Shown piece by piece: positions 41,693 to 50,342 of a DNA stretch of 64,000 nucleotides. The notes under the pieces were generated by a model. That model was given only the letters and a program-made list of their open reading frames with translations. It searched no databases and was not told where the DNA came from. The DNA comes from SFLA01 sp045595785 (lineage in GTDB: Bacteria > Bacillota > Clostridia > Oscillospirales > CAG-382): positions 62,001 to 126,000 of the forward strand of contig JAZOBE010000034.1 of NCBI GenBank assembly GCA_045595785.1. Reading direction: 5' to 3'. Positions within the stretch are counted from its first letter, which is position 1, and every line of letters starts with the position of its first letter. A program made the translations under genes and the position numbers.

Positions 41693-41721
41693 TTTACAAA
41701 AAGACTTTTTTAATGTATAAT
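41693..41721 (+). promoter_or_regulatory. Promoter of the RluA-family gene
   Basis: TTTACA (41693-41698), 17-base spacer, TATAAT (41716-41721). Confidence 0.7.
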
Positions 41722-41743
41722 ATTGTGGTAAGGAGGCGGTATT

Positions 41744-42688
41744 ATGCGTACAGAAATCATAAATAAAAATGACGGAAATCAAAGGCTTGATAAATACATG
41801 TCTAAGCGGTTCCGCACAATTCCGCAATCACTTCTTTACAAATATATTCGTAACAAGTGCGTAAAGGTCAATGGCGTCCGTGCCAAGGAAAACACGGTTA
41901 TAATGCCCGGAGACGAGATAACTTATTATATTTCTGACGAGTTTTTTGTCTCCCGTAAGGCTGATTTCACCACGCTTTCCCCAAATGTTAACGTTGTTTA
42001 TGAAGATGACAATATTCTTATTGCCGATAAACCTGCCGGTGTTTCCGTTCAGCCTGATGATAAACAAGAAAATAACACTCTTATAGATAATATAAAAGCT
42101 TATCTTTACAAAAAAGGTGAATTTGTTCCGGAAGAGGAAAACTCCTTCTCCCCTGCTCTTTGTAATCGTATTGACAGAAATACCTCGGGACTTGTTATTT
42201 CCGCAAAGAATGCAGAGGCACTTCGCCTTATGAACGATATCATCAAGGACAGAGACGTTGAAAAAACTTATCTTGCTGCCGTCCACGGCAAGCTCGACAA
42301 GAAGGAAGATACAGTAACTTTGTTTTTGGAAAAAAACACTTCCGAGAATATGGTCAAGGTTTATAAAAAAGCTACCTCAAGCACCAAAACCGCCGTTACA
42401 GGATATAAAGTAATTGCGGAAACAAAGGAACTGTCTTTATTGGAAGTTCGTCTAATAACGGGACGCACTCATCAGATACGCGCCACCTTTGCATATCTAG
42501 GACATCCCCTGCTTGGTGATGGTAAGTATGCAATCAACAAAGAAGACAGAAAAAAAGGATTCAATTGTCAACAGCTGTGCTCGTATACACTCAAGTTTGT
42601 CTTTAAGTCAGACAGAGGTATTCTTAATTACTTGAATGGGAAATCTTTTAAGGCTGAAACACCTTCGTTTGTAAGCTTGTTTGAATAA
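41744..42688 (+). CDS. RluA-family pseudouridine synthase
   Basis: Protein of 314 residues. An N-terminal S4-like domain (QRLDKYMSKRFRTIPQSLLYKYIRNKCVKVNG) precedes the catalytic domain, with Asp in NRIDRNTSGLVISAKN and the C-terminal GRTHQIRATFAYLGHPLLGDGKYG-type motif. It modifies 23S rRNA uridines in the RluC/RluD manner, exact site unknown. AAGGAGG before the ATG, own promoter, own terminator. Confidence 0.93.
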   Translation: MRTEIINKNDGNQRLDKYMSKRFRTIPQSLLYKYIRNKCVKVNGVRAKENTVIMPGDEITYYISDEFFVSRKADFTTLSPNVNVVYEDDNILIADKPAGVSVQPDDKQENNTLIDNIKAYLYKKGEFVPEEENSFSPALCNRIDRNTSGLVISAKNAEALRLMNDIIKDRDVEKTYLAAVHGKLDKKEDTVTLFLEKNTSENMVKVYKKATSSTKTAVTGYKVIAETKELSLLEVRLITGRTHQIRATFAYLGHPLLGDGKYAINKEDRKKGFNCQQLCSYTLKFVFKSDRGILNYLNGKSFKAETPSFVSLFE

Positions 42689-42690
42689 GA

Positions 42691-42724
42691 AACGCCGATG
42701 AGGTCATTGAACATCATCGGCGTT
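42691..42724 (+). terminator. Bidirectional terminator
   Basis: AACGCCGATGA (42691-42701) and TCATCGGCGTT (42714-42724) form an 11-bp stem between two convergent genes. Confidence 0.82.
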
Positions 42725-42728
42725 TTGC

Positions 42729-44282
42729 TTACTGTATTTCTACCATTACGTCGCAATAATTAGTTTCGGAAGGCATTTGAACAATTCTGTTTTTTTGTGC
42801 ATGCGCTATTACCACGCTGTAAAGACTGAAGAACATATGGTGGCAAAAACGGTCAGCTTCATCCTGAAGATGCTTGGGAAACAGTTTCTTATAGCCGGCA
42901 ATAAGGCATTCGGTACAATCGGTGTATTCTTCGGCAAGAGGAATAAGGTGTTTTTCCACAAGGTAATCAAAAGCTTTCTTTTGTTTTGCGGTAAATGACG
43001 GACAAGTTATAAACAAGGTATCGTTCTCACTGCGTGTTATATAACCGTCCTTTATAGCAAGTGCAGCGCTGTTGGTGTCCTTTGTGCTACCGTTATACAA
43101 AATGTCAGAGCAAGCGTTTATATAGTTGTCGTACATCATAGGACGGAACTTGACTCCCGCAAAATGTGTGTACACAGTATGTGAGAATTGACCTTTGATA
43201 TCGCTGTTACCGCAATGTTGAATGGTAATTGAAAAGCGAGGATGTGACCCTGTTTCTATACTGCCGTGGTAGCACCAAGCAAAATTATCGTATTTAGGCT
43301 TCATAGGAGGATATGGCAGCTTACAGCAATGGTGTCTCATGTAATCGAACGCCATAGCACCGTATAAATAGAATAAATCGCTTTCTGATCTTTCCGCACG
43401 ATAGAAATCAATATTCTTTGCTTCTTCGGATATGTTTTTGAGAGCTTTAATAAGCTTATCCATTATAGGAGCAAAAGCTTTCGGCGCATTTTCCTCAAGA
43501 TATATACCGTATTTATCTGACCATATAACGAAGTCTGTACGGTATTTTCCTTTTGGTTGTTCTATAATTGCCTGGCGGTTTATGAGGTTTTCAACACGTT
43601 CCTCGATGTAGTACGCAGGTACTCCGCAAAGATTTGCCAGTTCTTCAATGCTTTGTGCATCGTCATAACAATAACACAAAATGTTTTGAGACAAAGCATC
43701 GTCAATATAGGCAGAAGGAAATGGTTTTTCCTTACCGTCAAAATTTCCGGTTCCGTGTATATTTATATTTAATTTTTTAGGTCTAAGAGCAGTTTCGTTC
43801 ATATTATTGCACTCCTTGTTGAGTTTTTTTCTTCCTTCGGAAAGCCGCCAAGTGACGGTCCCTTCAGGAAGACACAGCTTTTCTGATATCTGTTTTACAG
43901 AAAGGTTATCATAATAATAAAGAATGATTATATCGCGGTATGTTTTTGAGAGCATTGCAATACGAGCGCGGAGTTCAGAATAAGCTTCATCTGTTTCTTC
44001 GCAGCTACTGTAGGGATCCGCTATATCGTCAGGCATATCATAGGTAAACATCGCGCGCTGTTTCCCCATTTTACGGCTGAAGGATTTTGTTACGTTACCG
44101 GCTATTCCCCACAGCCAAGGCTCAAAACTGTTCTGATTCTTTAGCTTTGGCAATTCCTTTACCGCTGTTACAAGAATTTCCTGAGAAAGTTCTTCAGCTT
44201 CATCGTAATTAAAGGTGCGTTTTAACGCGTAAGCAAAAACCTTCCCGGTATATTCTGAAATAATATCATTCTTCAATATCAA
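42729..44282 (-). CDS. ECF-like sigma factor with long C-terminal extension
   Basis: Protein of 517 residues, far above the about 180 of a normal ECF sigma. Residues 1-160 hold sigma region 2 (EELSQEILVTAVKEL ... FEPWLWGIAGN) and region 4 (LSVKQISEKLCLPEGTVTWRLSEGRKKL). From about 205 a second helix-turn-helix appears (SIEELANLCGVPAYYIEERVENLINRQAI), followed by about 270 residues of unknown fold. No anti-sigma gene is next to it, so the extension may itself sense a signal. Start is TTG; the ribosome-binding site (AAGGCGG) is poor and a second TTG lies six bases in. Terminated by a bidirectional hairpin. Confidence 0.75.
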   Translation of the reverse strand: MILKNDIISEYTGKVFAYALKRTFNYDEAEELSQEILVTAVKELPKLKNQNSFEPWLWGIAGNVTKSFSRKMGKQRAMFTYDMPDDIADPYSSCEETDEAYSELRARIAMLSKTYRDIIILYYYDNLSVKQISEKLCLPEGTVTWRLSEGRKKLNKECNNMNETALRPKKLNINIHGTGNFDGKEKPFPSAYIDDALSQNILCYCYDDAQSIEELANLCGVPAYYIEERVENLINRQAIIEQPKGKYRTDFVIWSDKYGIYLEENAPKAFAPIMDKLIKALKNISEEAKNIDFYRAERSESDLFYLYGAMAFDYMRHHCCKLPYPPMKPKYDNFAWCYHGSIETGSHPRFSITIQHCGNSDIKGQFSHTVYTHFAGVKFRPMMYDNYINACSDILYNGSTKDTNSAALAIKDGYITRSENDTLFITCPSFTAKQKKAFDYLVEKHLIPLAEEYTDCTECLIAGYKKLFPKHLQDEADRFCHHMFFSLYSVVIAHAQKNRIVQMPSETNYCDVMVEIQ

Positions 44283-44347
44283 TCACCGCCTTTCATTTAT
44301 AAAGTGCAATAACAAACTGTTTCATTGGGTAAAAAAACTTAACAAAG

Positions 44348-44390
44348 TGAAAAAATGTGCGTATTCACTTTTGTCGGTGTATACGCACAT
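44348..44390 (-). terminator. Terminator of the hprK-lon-engB operon
   Basis: ATGTGCGTAT (44355-44364) with ATACGCACAT (44381-44390); on the minus strand it is followed by TTTTTTC. Located six bases after engB. Confidence 0.85.
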
Positions 44391-44395
44391 GTTTT

Positions 44396-45001
44396 TTAAT
44401 GCTTATATTGTACTATACGCTTCCAAACCTCTTCTCTGCCGAGACCGGATTCTGATGAAAAAAGTATACATTCTGTGCCGTGACGCAGACGTATATCGGT
44501 CACCAATTTTTGTGCGGACGCATTAAGGTTAGTCTTGTTAAGCTTGTCACATTTTGTTGCAATGATAGTATAAGGAATATCATAAAAATTCATATAAGCT
44601 ATCATATCCGCATCATCATTTGTGATACCGACTTTTATGTCAATAAGCTGAAGCACGTGGCACAAGGACTTATTATTCTTGAAATATCCTTGTGTAAGAT
44701 TAGACCAATGGCGTTTGTCGCTTTCACTCCGTCTGGCAAAGCCGTAGCCGGGAAGATCAACAAGGTGAAGAGTTTTATCAACTTGATAAAAGTTCACTGT
44801 AATGGTTTTACCGGGCTCAGAACTGACACGCGCAAGCTTCTTTCTGCCAAGCAAGCAGTTAACGAGCGAGCTTTTTCCAACATTAGATCTGCCGGAGAGG
44901 GCAATTTGAGGAAGTCCTTCTTTTAGAATTTGGTTCGGTGCGCCTGCGGTAACTGCCAACACAGTATTGTGCAGGTTAAGACCGCATACGTTCATTTCCA
45001 T
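44396..45001 (-). CDS. engB: Ribosome biogenesis GTP-binding protein EngB (YsxC)
   Basis: Essential GTPase of 201 residues in 50S assembly. G1 GRSNVGKSS, G3 DLPGYG, G4 TKCDK and the N-terminal ALSGRSNVGKSSLVN pattern are intact. The lon gene ends four bases before its start; lon followed by engB is a conserved Firmicute pair. Start ATG 45001 has GAGAGG within the lon end. Confidence 0.95.
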   Translation of the reverse strand: MEMNVCGLNLHNTVLAVTAGAPNQILKEGLPQIALSGRSNVGKSSLVNCLLGRKKLARVSSEPGKTITVNFYQVDKTLHLVDLPGYGFARRSESDKRHWSNLTQGYFKNNKSLCHVLQLIDIKVGITNDDADMIAYMNFYDIPYTIIATKCDKLNKTNLNASAQKLVTDIRLRHGTECILFSSESGLGREEVWKRIVQYKH

Positions 45002-45005
45002 AATG

Positions 45006-47342
45006 TTACCTCTCGTTTAAAGCTACAGAAAGTACCTGACTTACATCGCTAACAGGCACGAACTCCAAGCCTTCTTTAAGTTCGGGAGCAAATTTTACAG
45101 TATCTTTAAGGTTATCTTTTGGTATGATAACGGTAGAAATACCGGCTTTTTTAGCTGCCATACATTTTTCCTTAAGACCGCCGATAGGAAGTACGCGGCC
45201 GGTGAGTGTTATTTCTCCGGTCATAGCAACCGATTGCTTTATAGTACGGCCGGTTAACTCGGACACAAGCGCTGTGGTAATAGTTACGCCCGCAGAGGGA
45301 CCATCCTTTGGAATAGCTCCCTCAGGCACGTGGATATGTATATCAAGATTCTTGTAAAAATCGCTGTCTACACCTAGCGTTTCGCAGTGTTTGCGTATAT
45401 AGCTTACTGCGGCTCTTGCAGATTCCTTCATAACGTCGCCGAGATGACCTGTAAGCTCTAATTTTCCGCTGCCCGGCATAGTTACGCACTCAACACGAAG
45501 CATTTCTCCGCCAAGTGAAGTCCAAGCGAGACCATTAACAACCCCAACCTCGTCTTTATCATAAATGAGATCGGGAAGAAACTTTTCGGGACCTAAAAGA
45601 TCTCTTACAGAGTTTTCGGTGACGCGGAAAGACTTGATACCATCGGAAACCATAAGCTTTGCAACTTTGCGGCAAACAGAAGCTATCTCACGCTCAAGGT
45701 TTCTTACACCGCTCTCCTTGGTATAACGCTGAATTATCATAGCAATACCGCTGTCTGTAAATCTAACGGTTCGTGAGGATAATCCGTGGCGTTTGAGCTG
45801 GCGCCGTATAAGATGATTCTTAGTAATAGACATCTTTTCCTCAAAGGAATAGCTGTCCATAAAAATAACTTCCATTCTGTCAAGCAAAGGCTGTGGAATG
45901 GTGTCGGTTGTGTTTGCGGTAGTAATGAACATACACTCCGAAAGATCGAAAGGAAGCTCAATAAAATGATCACGGAAGGTACGGTTTTGCTCGGAGTCCA
46001 GCACCTCAAGCAGTGCGCTTGTAGGGTCACCGTGAGAATCCTTGGTAAGCTTGTCAACTTCATCAAGAAGCATTACCGGATTCCTTGTTCCCGCAAGCTT
46101 TAGACCGTTTATGATTCTGCCTGGCATCGAACCGATATAGGTTTTTCTGTGACCGCGTATTTCAGCTTCGTCGCGGATACCGCCAAGGGAAATACGCACG
46201 TATTTTCTGTTGGTTGCACGAGCAATTGATTTACCGATGGAGGTCTTACCAACACCGGGAGGGCCTACAAGGCAAAGAATCTGACCGTTAAGCTCGGGCG
46301 AAAGTTGACGTACGGCCATATATTCAAGAATACGTTCCTTAACTTTGTCAAGACCGTCATGATCCTCGTTAAGTATTTTTTCAGCGGCGCGTACATCGGT
46401 TCTGTCTTTACTAAGAGAGTTCCAAGGTAGTTCAAGTACGGTTTCGATGTAATTACGTATAACCGTTCCTTCGGCAGTTCCGAAAGGCATTTTTCCAAGC
46501 CTTGTGTTTTCTTCGTAAAGCTTAGTACGAACCTCGTCAGGCAGGTCAGCGGCGGTAATCTTTTCATAATACTCATCGCCGTCATCGCTATCGTCATACC
46601 CGATACCCAGTTCCTGCTTTATTACATTAAGCTGCTCGCGCAGGTACATATCCTTTTGCGCTTTTTGAAGACGTACTCTGACTTTTTGTTGAATATCGTT
46701 TTCGGTGTCAAGAAGCTCGGTCTCGCGGCTGAAAATGTCAGCCAGTACGGACATACGTTTGAGCGGGTCGACAGTTGTAAGAACCTCTTCCCTATCCTCA
46801 TATTTTACCAAAAACTCACTTGCCAGATAATCTGCAAGCTGATCTGCTGTGTCCATTTCCTTCACGCGTTCTAACGCTGCAGGATCAGGCTTTGCGATAT
46901 ACTTGAGATATCCGGTAAAAGCAGCCATAGTTTCGTGTACCGCTTCGGCTTCGTCATCAGGATGTATCAAAGCGTTTTCAGGATGGCAAACGGTTACGGT
47001 AGAAATATATCTGCCTCCGTCGGTAACAACGCGCTCAGTAACAGCGCGGAACAAACCGTCAACAACAACCTGATAATTTCCATTGGACAGCTTTGTGAAA
47101 TGCGTTATTTGGGCAACAGTACCTACTGAATGCAGATCCTTGGTTTTGGGTTCCATTTCTGAAGGGTCTTTCTGACAAAGCAGAAAAATCAAGCCGTCCT
47201 CATTCATAGCTTCCTTTACAGCGCAAATAGAAGCCTTTCTGCCAATTTCGAAGGTGGCTGAAATACCGGGAAATATAACGATGCCACGCATGCAGACAGT
47301 ATTTAGTATAAGCAGCTCCGCTGCTACTTCAGTTAATGACAT
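45006..47342 (-). CDS. lon: ATP-dependent protease La (LonA)
   Basis: LonA of 778 residues. N-terminal LON substrate domain, AAA+ module with Walker A GPPGVGKTS and Walker B VMLLDEVDKL, and C-terminal Ser/Lys protease with KDGPSAGVT (catalytic Ser) and the Lys in LPIGGLKEKCMAAKKAG. Degrades misfolded and regulatory proteins. Directly upstream of engB in a five-gene operon. Confidence 0.96.
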   Translation of the reverse strand: MSLTEVAAELLILNTVCMRGIVIFPGISATFEIGRKASICAVKEAMNEDGLIFLLCQKDPSEMEPKTKDLHSVGTVAQITHFTKLSNGNYQVVVDGLFRAVTERVVTDGGRYISTVTVCHPENALIHPDDEAEAVHETMAAFTGYLKYIAKPDPAALERVKEMDTADQLADYLASEFLVKYEDREEVLTTVDPLKRMSVLADIFSRETELLDTENDIQQKVRVRLQKAQKDMYLREQLNVIKQELGIGYDDSDDGDEYYEKITAADLPDEVRTKLYEENTRLGKMPFGTAEGTVIRNYIETVLELPWNSLSKDRTDVRAAEKILNEDHDGLDKVKERILEYMAVRQLSPELNGQILCLVGPPGVGKTSIGKSIARATNRKYVRISLGGIRDEAEIRGHRKTYIGSMPGRIINGLKLAGTRNPVMLLDEVDKLTKDSHGDPTSALLEVLDSEQNRTFRDHFIELPFDLSECMFITTANTTDTIPQPLLDRMEVIFMDSYSFEEKMSITKNHLIRRQLKRHGLSSRTVRFTDSGIAMIIQRYTKESGVRNLEREIASVCRKVAKLMVSDGIKSFRVTENSVRDLLGPEKFLPDLIYDKDEVGVVNGLAWTSLGGEMLRVECVTMPGSGKLELTGHLGDVMKESARAAVSYIRKHCETLGVDSDFYKNLDIHIHVPEGAIPKDGPSAGVTITTALVSELTGRTIKQSVAMTGEITLTGRVLPIGGLKEKCMAAKKAGISTVIIPKDNLKDTVKFAPELKEGLEFVPVSDVSQVLSVALNER

Positions 47343-47363
47343 TATTTACTCCAATAAAATGAC

Positions 47364-48317
47364 TTACAGACCAAGCATTGCGGCACCGATTATGCCGGCA
47401 TCATTTCCAAGTTGTGCAATACGAAGCTCAGTCTTTTTCTCACAGCTTCTTGAGTACTGCTCACGCTCAACGATCTCGCGGAGAGGGGCAAGCAGATATT
47501 CTTTTTCATTGCTGATTCCACCACCGATAGAAAGAATTTCGGGTTGGAAAATATTGATAATATCGGTAACACCGCAAGCAAGGTAGCTGATATATTCATC
47601 AACGGCTTCTTTTGCGGATTTATCGCCTTTACGCATTGCATCAAAAGATGTTCTGCCGTTTACAGCGTCAATGTTTCCATTACATTCCTGCCACATAAGG
47701 CTTTCCTTATCAGCAAGCATTTTTTCTTTTGTGGTCTTTATAAGACCTGTAGCGGATGCATATGCCTCAAAGCAACCCTTTCTGCCGCAATTACACTGTC
47801 TGCCGCCGTGAACGATTACAATATGACCGATTTCTGCACCTGCATAATTGAATCCGGTGAGTATTTTTTTATCGATGATAATACCACCGCCAACACCAGT
47901 ACCGAGCGTAACAAAGACAGAGTCGGAATAACCTTTTGCGGCACCGCAAACTGCCTCACCTTTTGCAGCGGCATTCGCATCGTTTGCAACAAGCACTTTT
48001 TCAATACCTAACTTTTCGACAAGAACTTTGCATATGGGATAATTTACAAACGTAGGAAAATTGCAGGAATATACGATTTCACCGTGGTCGGGATCTGCAA
48101 TTCCAGGAGAAGCAATTCCTGCATACTGAATATCGGAAACTTTAAGGCCGGCTTCAGCAATAAGGTCAAGGCACAGCTTTGCCATATCATCCATTATTAC
48201 GTCAGCATCACGCTCGGGAAGCGCGGGAACTGATTTTTTAAGAAGTATTTTGCCTTTTTCGTCGCAAATACCGGCTGCCATATTAGTGCCGCCGAGATCT
48301 ATACCAAGATAATACAT
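47364..48317 (-). CDS. ROK-family glucokinase
   Basis: ROK kinase of 317 residues. ATP motif DLGGTNMAAGI, catalytic Asp in VANDANAAA, and the zinc-binding HGGRQCNCGRKGCFE (CxCGxxGC). ROK glucokinases phosphorylate glucose to enter glycolysis. AAAGGAG precedes ATG 48317; the ATG at 48338 overlaps hprK and lacks one. Between hprK and lon in the operon, so sugar control genes cluster here. Confidence 0.93.
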   Translation of the reverse strand: MYYLGIDLGGTNMAAGICDEKGKILLKKSVPALPERDADVIMDDMAKLCLDLIAEAGLKVSDIQYAGIASPGIADPDHGEIVYSCNFPTFVNYPICKVLVEKLGIEKVLVANDANAAAKGEAVCGAAKGYSDSVFVTLGTGVGGGIIIDKKILTGFNYAGAEIGHIVIVHGGRQCNCGRKGCFEAYASATGLIKTTKEKMLADKESLMWQECNGNIDAVNGRTSFDAMRKGDKSAKEAVDEYISYLACGVTDIINIFQPEILSIGGGISNEKEYLLAPLREIVEREQYSRSCEKKTELRIAQLGNDAGIIGAAMLGL

Positions 48318-48330
48318 TTTATTTTCTCCT

Positions 48331-49257
48331 TTATTCATTATAACTTATAAGTTTTTTGTTAAGTTCCGCTGCAGCATTATAGCCCATCTTCTTTTGACGG
48401 TTATTCATAGCTGCTATTTCGATAATTACAGCAAGGTTTCTGCCGGGCCGTACGGGAACCGTGATCGAAGGAACGGAAATACCGAGTATCTCGGTAGTAA
48501 TATCATCCATACCCAAGCGTTCGTATTCCTTGCCGGGCTCCCATTGCTCGAAATTAATAACAAGCTCAATTTTTTCAGAGTTTTTAACCGAACCCATACC
48601 GAATATACGGCCAACATCAACAATTCCAATACCGCGCAGCTCTATATAATGACGGATGATCTCAGGAGCTTCGCCGACTAACGTCTTTGCAGAAACACGT
48701 TTGATATCAACCGAGTCGTCAGCAATAAGTCGGTGGCCGCGTTTTACAAGTTCGATGGCAGTTTCACTCTTTCCTATACCGGAATCCCCGAGTATTAGAA
48801 CGCCTTCACCGTAAACCTCAACCAATACGCCGTGCAGAGTTATACGTTCTGCCAACATAACGTGAAGCTGGGAATTTAATGCTGCCGTTATGGAAGATGT
48901 GGTTTCGGCTGATGAGTAAAGTGGGATTTTATGTTTTTTTGCCAGCTCTATCATTTCGGGGAACGGGACGATACCGTTTGTGAGGACAAGGCAAACAATC
49001 TGTTTTGAGAAGAGAGTGTCCAGGGACTTGTATCTTTCATCATTGGTAAGAGATTGTAAATAGCTGTTCTCCATGTTTCCGATAAGCTGGATACGCTCGT
49101 TTTCAAAATCCTTATAAAATCCCGTAAGCGGAAGGCTGGGACGAGAAATATCAGGACGGCTGACAAGGATCTCGTCAGTATTTTCAGGCTCAAATATCGG
49201 AGTCAGATTGAATTCCTGTACAATTTTTTTCAGCTTGATCGAGTATCGCTTGTTCAA
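48331..49257 (-). CDS. hprK: HPr kinase/phosphorylase
   Basis: Bifunctional kinase/phosphorylase of 308 residues acting on HPr Ser46, the master signal of catabolite repression in Firmicutes. P-loop GDSGIGKSE, the HprK signature region (GIGIVDVGRIFG), and N-terminal domain typical of HprK. TTG start chosen because AGGAGGTG is six bases upstream, inside the end of the previous gene, which it overlaps by 68 bases. Followed by the ROK kinase. Confidence 0.96.
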   Translation of the reverse strand: MNKRYSIKLKKIVQEFNLTPIFEPENTDEILVSRPDISRPSLPLTGFYKDFENERIQLIGNMENSYLQSLTNDERYKSLDTLFSKQIVCLVLTNGIVPFPEMIELAKKHKIPLYSSAETTSSITAALNSQLHVMLAERITLHGVLVEVYGEGVLILGDSGIGKSETAIELVKRGHRLIADDSVDIKRVSAKTLVGEAPEIIRHYIELRGIGIVDVGRIFGMGSVKNSEKIELVINFEQWEPGKEYERLGMDDITTEILGISVPSITVPVRPGRNLAVIIEIAAMNNRQKKMGYNAAAELNKKLISYNE

Positions 49258-49798
49258 GAGATGCCACCTCCTTTTTCTTTTTTGATAAGGAAACCCATTC
49301 GATAAGATAAATTACGGTAAGCCCTAAAGAAATTGCAGCGGGTATTACCATTAAAAGTGCTACTGAACGCGGTGTAATATTCTTGAATTCAGCAAGCTTT
49401 AATATCGCCACTTGCTTCATTTCATAAAGCATTATTCCCAAAGAAAACAAGAAGACAGATAATGCGGATAAGAAGATAAGCTTTACGTTTGTAAGCATAT
49501 TCTTGTAACGACGCGAATAATCCGTTTTTTCATCTTCGGAATAAAAAAATAAATTTCGGCCGTTTATACAGGCAAGCTTAAATCCTTCTGCAATTTTTTC
49601 GTCTACATATGCTTTGTTTTTCTCGGTAAAAGGAGAATCGTCTGTATGGTCAATAAAATATTTGATAGGTTTATCGGTCTCTTCGAAAGAGTATTTTCCG
49701 TCATTTACAGAAACAAGTAACAGTTTTTTAGAACCTTGTAAGTTAAGCCATTTCTCTATATCTATAAACCCAAAAAATATCTTGTTTACAGTAATCAT
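49190..49798 (-). CDS. Membrane protein of unknown function
   Basis: Protein of 202 residues. The N-terminal about 100 are soluble and acidic (including a LLLVSVNDGKYSFEETDK stretch), then two membrane helices (about 107-127 and 143-165), and a charged coil tail. No family recognised. It heads the hprK operon: TATAAT promoter at 49820-49848 and AAGGAAG before ATG 49798. Its 3' end overlaps hprK by 68 bases, so translation of the two is coupled. Confidence 0.8.
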   Translation of the reverse strand: MITVNKIFFGFIDIEKWLNLQGSKKLLLVSVNDGKYSFEETDKPIKYFIDHTDDSPFTEKNKAYVDEKIAEGFKLACINGRNLFFYSEDEKTDYSRRYKNMLTNVKLIFLSALSVFLFSLGIMLYEMKQVAILKLAEFKNITPRSVALLMVIPAAISLGLTVIYLIEWVSLSKKKKEVASLEQAILDQAEKNCTGIQSDSDI

Positions 49799-49819
49799 AA
49801 AACCACTTCCTTTCATTAT

Positions 49820-49848
49820 ATTATACACGCAGGAAGCCTTAAAGTCAA
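49820..49848 (-). promoter_or_regulatory. Promoter of the hprK-lon-engB operon
   Basis: Minus-strand TTGACT (49848-49843), 17-base spacer and TATAAT (49825-49820). Start near 49813. Confidence 0.8.
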
Positions 49849-49857
49849 TATTGTGAA

Positions 49858-50100
49858 TCACTTTATTCCGCCTTGTAATATATCAATGGCAAGTTCTTTT
49901 GCGCAACACGGAGTAGCACTGGCGACATATAATTTGACACATAACTTCTTTGTTTCAGAAGGTTTAAGTTTTGTTAAAAGATATATCGCTTCGGATTCTC
50001 CTCGGTCTGTATACTTTGTTATGGTTATAACCCTGCCCGATGTCAGGTATTCCAACGTAAAACGCTCAAAGTTTTTAGTCATTTTTGTCTTGCTTTTCAT
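49858..50100 (-). CDS. Small protein of unknown function
   Basis: Soluble protein of 80 residues, beta-strand-like start (RFTLEYLTSGRVITITKYTDRGES) then helical with a CC pair near the end (ASATPCCAKELAIDIL). The layout weakly recalls short clostridial DUF6514-type proteins, low certainty. GGAGAG before the ATG. The hprK-operon promoter starts just after its stop. A possible LexA box lies about 150 bases upstream. Confidence 0.6.
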   Translation of the reverse strand: MKSKTKMTKNFERFTLEYLTSGRVITITKYTDRGESEAIYLLTKLKPSETKKLCVKLYVASATPCCAKELAIDILQGGIK

Positions 50101-50252
50101 TAACGTCTCTCCAAATATTTATCGTTATATATTGTATTTATATTTCTGAATTTGTAAAGCGACGGTTTTTTGCGAGTTTTTTATTGATAAACGATAAAAA
50201 ATTCGACTTTTTTCTTTCAAAGTCCCCAAAAACAATATTATGTTCGCTTTGT

Positions 50253-50266
50253 CGAACGAACGTTTT
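50253..50266. promoter_or_regulatory. Candidate LexA (SOS) box
   Basis: CGAACGAACGTTTT matches the Bacillus LexA box CGAACrnryGTTyC at all but the last base. It lies inside a larger repeat with GTTCG and CGAAC arms (50242-50257). I cannot see a clear promoter tied to it; the nearest downstream gene is at 50100 on the minus strand. Confidence 0.35.
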
Positions 50267-50299
50267 GTTAAAACGGCAAATGAAAAAATGTATTGTTTG

Positions 50300-50333
50300 A
50301 TAAAAAATAAATAGAGCGCCGTTTCACGGCGCT
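50300..50333 (-). terminator. Terminator of sigG
   Basis: AGCGCCGT (50315-50322) with ACGGCGCT (50326-50333), GAA loop, minus-strand tail CTATTTATTTTTT. Confidence 0.85.
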
Positions 50334-50342
50334 TTTGTAGGT

